A stretch of 44,898 bases of DNA from CADCTM01 sp049671305. GTDB lineage: Bacteria; Cyanobacteriota; Cyanobacteriia; Cyanobacteriales; Coleofasciculaceae. The stretch is taken from assembly GCA_049671305.1 (NCBI GenBank), contig JBATUR010000117.1, forward strand, positions 1 to 44,898. Reading direction: 5' to 3'. Both the position numbers and the translations under genes were made by a program. This document shows positions 42,923-44,898 of this stretch, in pieces (position 1 is the first letter of the stretch; every line of letters starts with the position of its first letter). A model generated the notes under the pieces. That model worked only from the letters and a program-made list of their open reading frames with translations, made no database searches and was not told the DNA's origin.

Positions 42923-44542
42923 ATGTCTACGACAAGTACTACCTCCTACGCCATTGATTTTGGCACTAGCAACACTATTGTTACTCGCCAAAACCCAGTT
43001 ACCCAGCAACCAGAAACAATTAATTTACCGGGTATCTCGCTACAATTAAGTCAAAATCCGCCCTTAATTCCTAGTTTACTTTATGTAGAAGATGCTAGTC
43101 TTGATAAAGTTGTAGTTGGTCAAGCTGTACGCGATCAAGGACTTGATCTGACTAATAATCCTCGATTTTTTCGCAGCTTTAAGCGAGGAATTGGAGCAGA
43201 TATTCAAGGATTTTTACCGGAACTTGAAGGAAAAGTTGTCAATTTTGAACAAGTTGGACAATGGTTTCTTAGTTCTATTATTCAACAACTTTTACCGCCA
43301 ACTACGGCTGAAAATAATTCCATTGATTCGCTAATTTTAACGGTTCCGGTAGATAGTTTTGAAGCTTATCGAAATTGGTTAGGTGGTGTTTGTCAATCTT
43401 TGCCTGTTCAACAAGTAAGAATGTTAGATGAACCGACAGCGGCAGCTTTAGGTTATGGTGTTGCTGATGGTGAGGTGCTGCTGGTAATTGATTTTGGTGG
43501 CGGGACTTTAGATTTATCTTTGGTACGTCTAAATCAGGAGACGAAGCCAGGGAAAAAGCCTCTCGGTTTTATTTTAAAATGGGGTGAAAAGTTTTTGAAT
43601 GAGTCAGCTCAAAAGACAAAAATTGCTCGTGTCTTGGCAAAAGCTGGGCAAAATTTGGGTGGTTCAGATCTTGATAATTGGTTGGTAGATTACTTTGTTG
43701 AGCAAGGTTTGACGAAATCACCTCTAACAACTCGATTGGCTGAACGTTTGAAAATTCAACTTTCTGAAAAGTCTTCAGCGACGGAGGTTTATTTTAATGA
43801 TCAAACGTTTGAAAGTTATGAATTAAAGTTAGATCGTAGTGGTTTTGAAGCTATCTTGAAAAATCATCAATTTTTTGAGATACTAGATGAGAAAATGACC
43901 CAAGTTTTGCAACAAGGGCGTCGAGGTGGTATCGAAGTTGCCGATATTGATGCGGTTTTATTAGTCGGCGGCACGGCACAAATCCCAGCGGTTCAAGAGT
44001 GGGTAAAGCAATATTTTGATGTTAGTAAGATTAGATCCCAAAAGCCTTTTGAAGCGATCGCACAAGGCGCCCTACAGCTCTATCAAGGCATTGAAGTTCA
44101 AGATTTTCTCTACCACAGCTACGGCGTGCGTTATTGGGATAGACGCAATAAATGTCACAATTGGCATTCGATTATTAAAGCCGGACAAGCTTACCCGATG
44201 AATGAGCCTGTGGAACTAGTTTTAGGGGCATCTATTGATAATCAACCGAGTATTGAACTGATCGTTGGGGAGTTGGGACAAGAGACAGGTGGGACGGAAG
44301 TTTATTTTGATGGCGATCGCTTAATTACTCGTCAGTTGGGCGGCAAAACCTCAGTACAAGCGCTAAATGACCGTGACGGGGCAAGGAATATTGCCCAATT
44401 AACACCAACTGGAAGTCCTGGAAGTGATCGCATAAAAATCCAGTTTTGGGTAGATGCTCAACGTTCTCTCAGAATTAATGTTGAGGATTTATTAACTGAA
44501 CAAGCCTTATTACAAAATCAAATTGTTGCTCAATTGAGTTAA
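42923..44542 (+). CDS. Hsp70-family protein (divergent DnaK-like)
   Basis: 539 aa from ATG 42923 (a GTG directly before it is also possible). The actin-fold ATPase motifs are all present: phosphate 1 YAIDFGTSNTIV, phosphate 2 VLLVIDFGGGTLDLSLV, the connect motif RMLDEPTAAALGYG and the adenosine motif VLLVGGTAQIPAVQEWV. After about residue 390 only a 150-residue C-terminal part remains, lacking the clear DnaK substrate domain and lid. Such short Hsp70 proteins are common in cyanobacteria beside DnaK1-3 and their clients are unknown. No DnaJ or GrpE gene nearby. Confidence 0.9.
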   Translation: MSTTSTTSYAIDFGTSNTIVTRQNPVTQQPETINLPGISLQLSQNPPLIPSLLYVEDASLDKVVVGQAVRDQGLDLTNNPRFFRSFKRGIGADIQGFLPELEGKVVNFEQVGQWFLSSIIQQLLPPTTAENNSIDSLILTVPVDSFEAYRNWLGGVCQSLPVQQVRMLDEPTAAALGYGVADGEVLLVIDFGGGTLDLSLVRLNQETKPGKKPLGFILKWGEKFLNESAQKTKIARVLAKAGQNLGGSDLDNWLVDYFVEQGLTKSPLTTRLAERLKIQLSEKSSATEVYFNDQTFESYELKLDRSGFEAILKNHQFFEILDEKMTQVLQQGRRGGIEVADIDAVLLVGGTAQIPAVQEWVKQYFDVSKIRSQKPFEAIAQGALQLYQGIEVQDFLYHSYGVRYWDRRNKCHNWHSIIKAGQAYPMNEPVELVLGASIDNQPSIELIVGELGQETGGTEVYFDGDRLITRQLGGKTSVQALNDRDGARNIAQLTPTGSPGSDRIKIQFWVDAQRSLRINVEDLLTEQALLQNQIVAQLS

Positions 44543-44606
44543 TAAATAGGCAATAAAAATCAGCGAGTAAGGGCTTTTTTTGTCGGCATTTCCTGGATAA
44601 TCTGCA

Positions 44607-44897
44607 CTAGCGCGTAACGACTACAGGTGTTCCTACTGAAGCCCAATCAAAAAACCAACGGGCTTGATCAACTGCCACATTAACGCATCCATGACTAACT
44701 GGTGTGCCAAAATTGCGATGCCAATATGCGCCATGAATTCCATAGCTGCCATCATAAAACATCACATAAGGCACATCAGGGATATCATAGTCATCGCCAC
44801 GCATTCTTGCGCTCTTGTGCTTCGATTGAATTTCAAAAACACCAGGAAGAGTTGGTGTAGCATCTTTTCCTGTCGAAATAATTACGGCATGAACTTG
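44607..44897 (-). CDS. L,D-transpeptidase (YkuD), 5'-truncated by window edge
   Basis: The last 96 codons of a peptidoglycan L,D-transpeptidase. The catalytic signature IHGAYWHRNFGTPVSHGCV is complete, with the nucleophilic Cys and the His two residues before it, and VFEIQSKH upstream belongs to the same domain. The enzyme makes 3-3 cross-links or attaches proteins to the wall, in the periplasm. The start and any signal peptide lie outside the window; it is convergent with the Hsp70 gene. Confidence 0.92.
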   Translation of the reverse strand, partial: QVHAVIISTGKDATPTLPGVFEIQSKHKSARMRGDDYDIPDVPYVMFYDGSYGIHGAYWHRNFGTPVSHGCVNVAVDQARWFFDWASVGTPVVVTR

Positions 44898-44898
44898 A

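Overview
The window is chromosomal DNA from a cyanobacterium, most likely of a filamentous (HetR-bearing) lineage. The evidence is frequent GCGATCGC (HIP1) octamers, a CO2-uptake NDH-1 operon, a cyanobacterial rnpB, several cyanobacteria-specific hypothetical families and a full-length HetR. Most of the window is AT-rich, but the first 1.1 kb is clearly GC-rich; this changes abruptly at rnpB.

Layout. 1-1550: truncated Gfo/Idh/MocA oxidoreductase, RNase III and the RNase P RNA gene, all on the minus strand. 1700-8900: CorA, an alpha/beta hydrolase, a signal peptidase I carrying an extra duplicated membrane module, a small barrel-like exported protein, a fasciclin protein, a Uma2 nuclease and a one-pass membrane protein. 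8834-13767: minus-strand operon ndhF-ndhD-cup for NDH-1-driven CO2 hydration, best matched to the constitutive NdhF4/NdhD4/CupB type, closed by a strong terminator. 14100-19030: an RDD-pentapeptide fusion, small membrane or exported proteins and a family 4 glycosyltransferase. 19565-24540: PAS-PAS-GAF histidine kinase, methyltransferase, VOC protein and a DUF92 (phytyl-phosphate kinase-like) protein.

24549-26210 is the most interesting part. hetR (299 codons, all key residues conserved) is preceded by a 627-base leader full of inverted repeats. Upstream of that, on the same strand, is an unlisted 29-codon ORF ending exactly in His-Arg-Gly-Ser-Gly-Arg-stop, the signature of PatX/PatS-type inhibitors of HetR. 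The regulator and a candidate cognate peptide therefore lie side by side.

26298-32210: an FAD oxidoreductase, then an NTPase gene and a TPR gene with an apparently degenerate NTPase domain. The NTPase gene is bracketed by two copies, in opposite orientation, of a palindrome-rich repeat. 32238-44898: ABC exporter, large outer-membrane barrel, Nif3-like protein, SbcD-like nuclease, a PT-rich lipoprotein, several cyanobacterial hypotheticals, a divergent Hsp70 and a truncated L,D-transpeptidase. I saw no tRNA, CRISPR array, prophage or intact insertion sequence. All family assignments come from reading motifs; no search was run.
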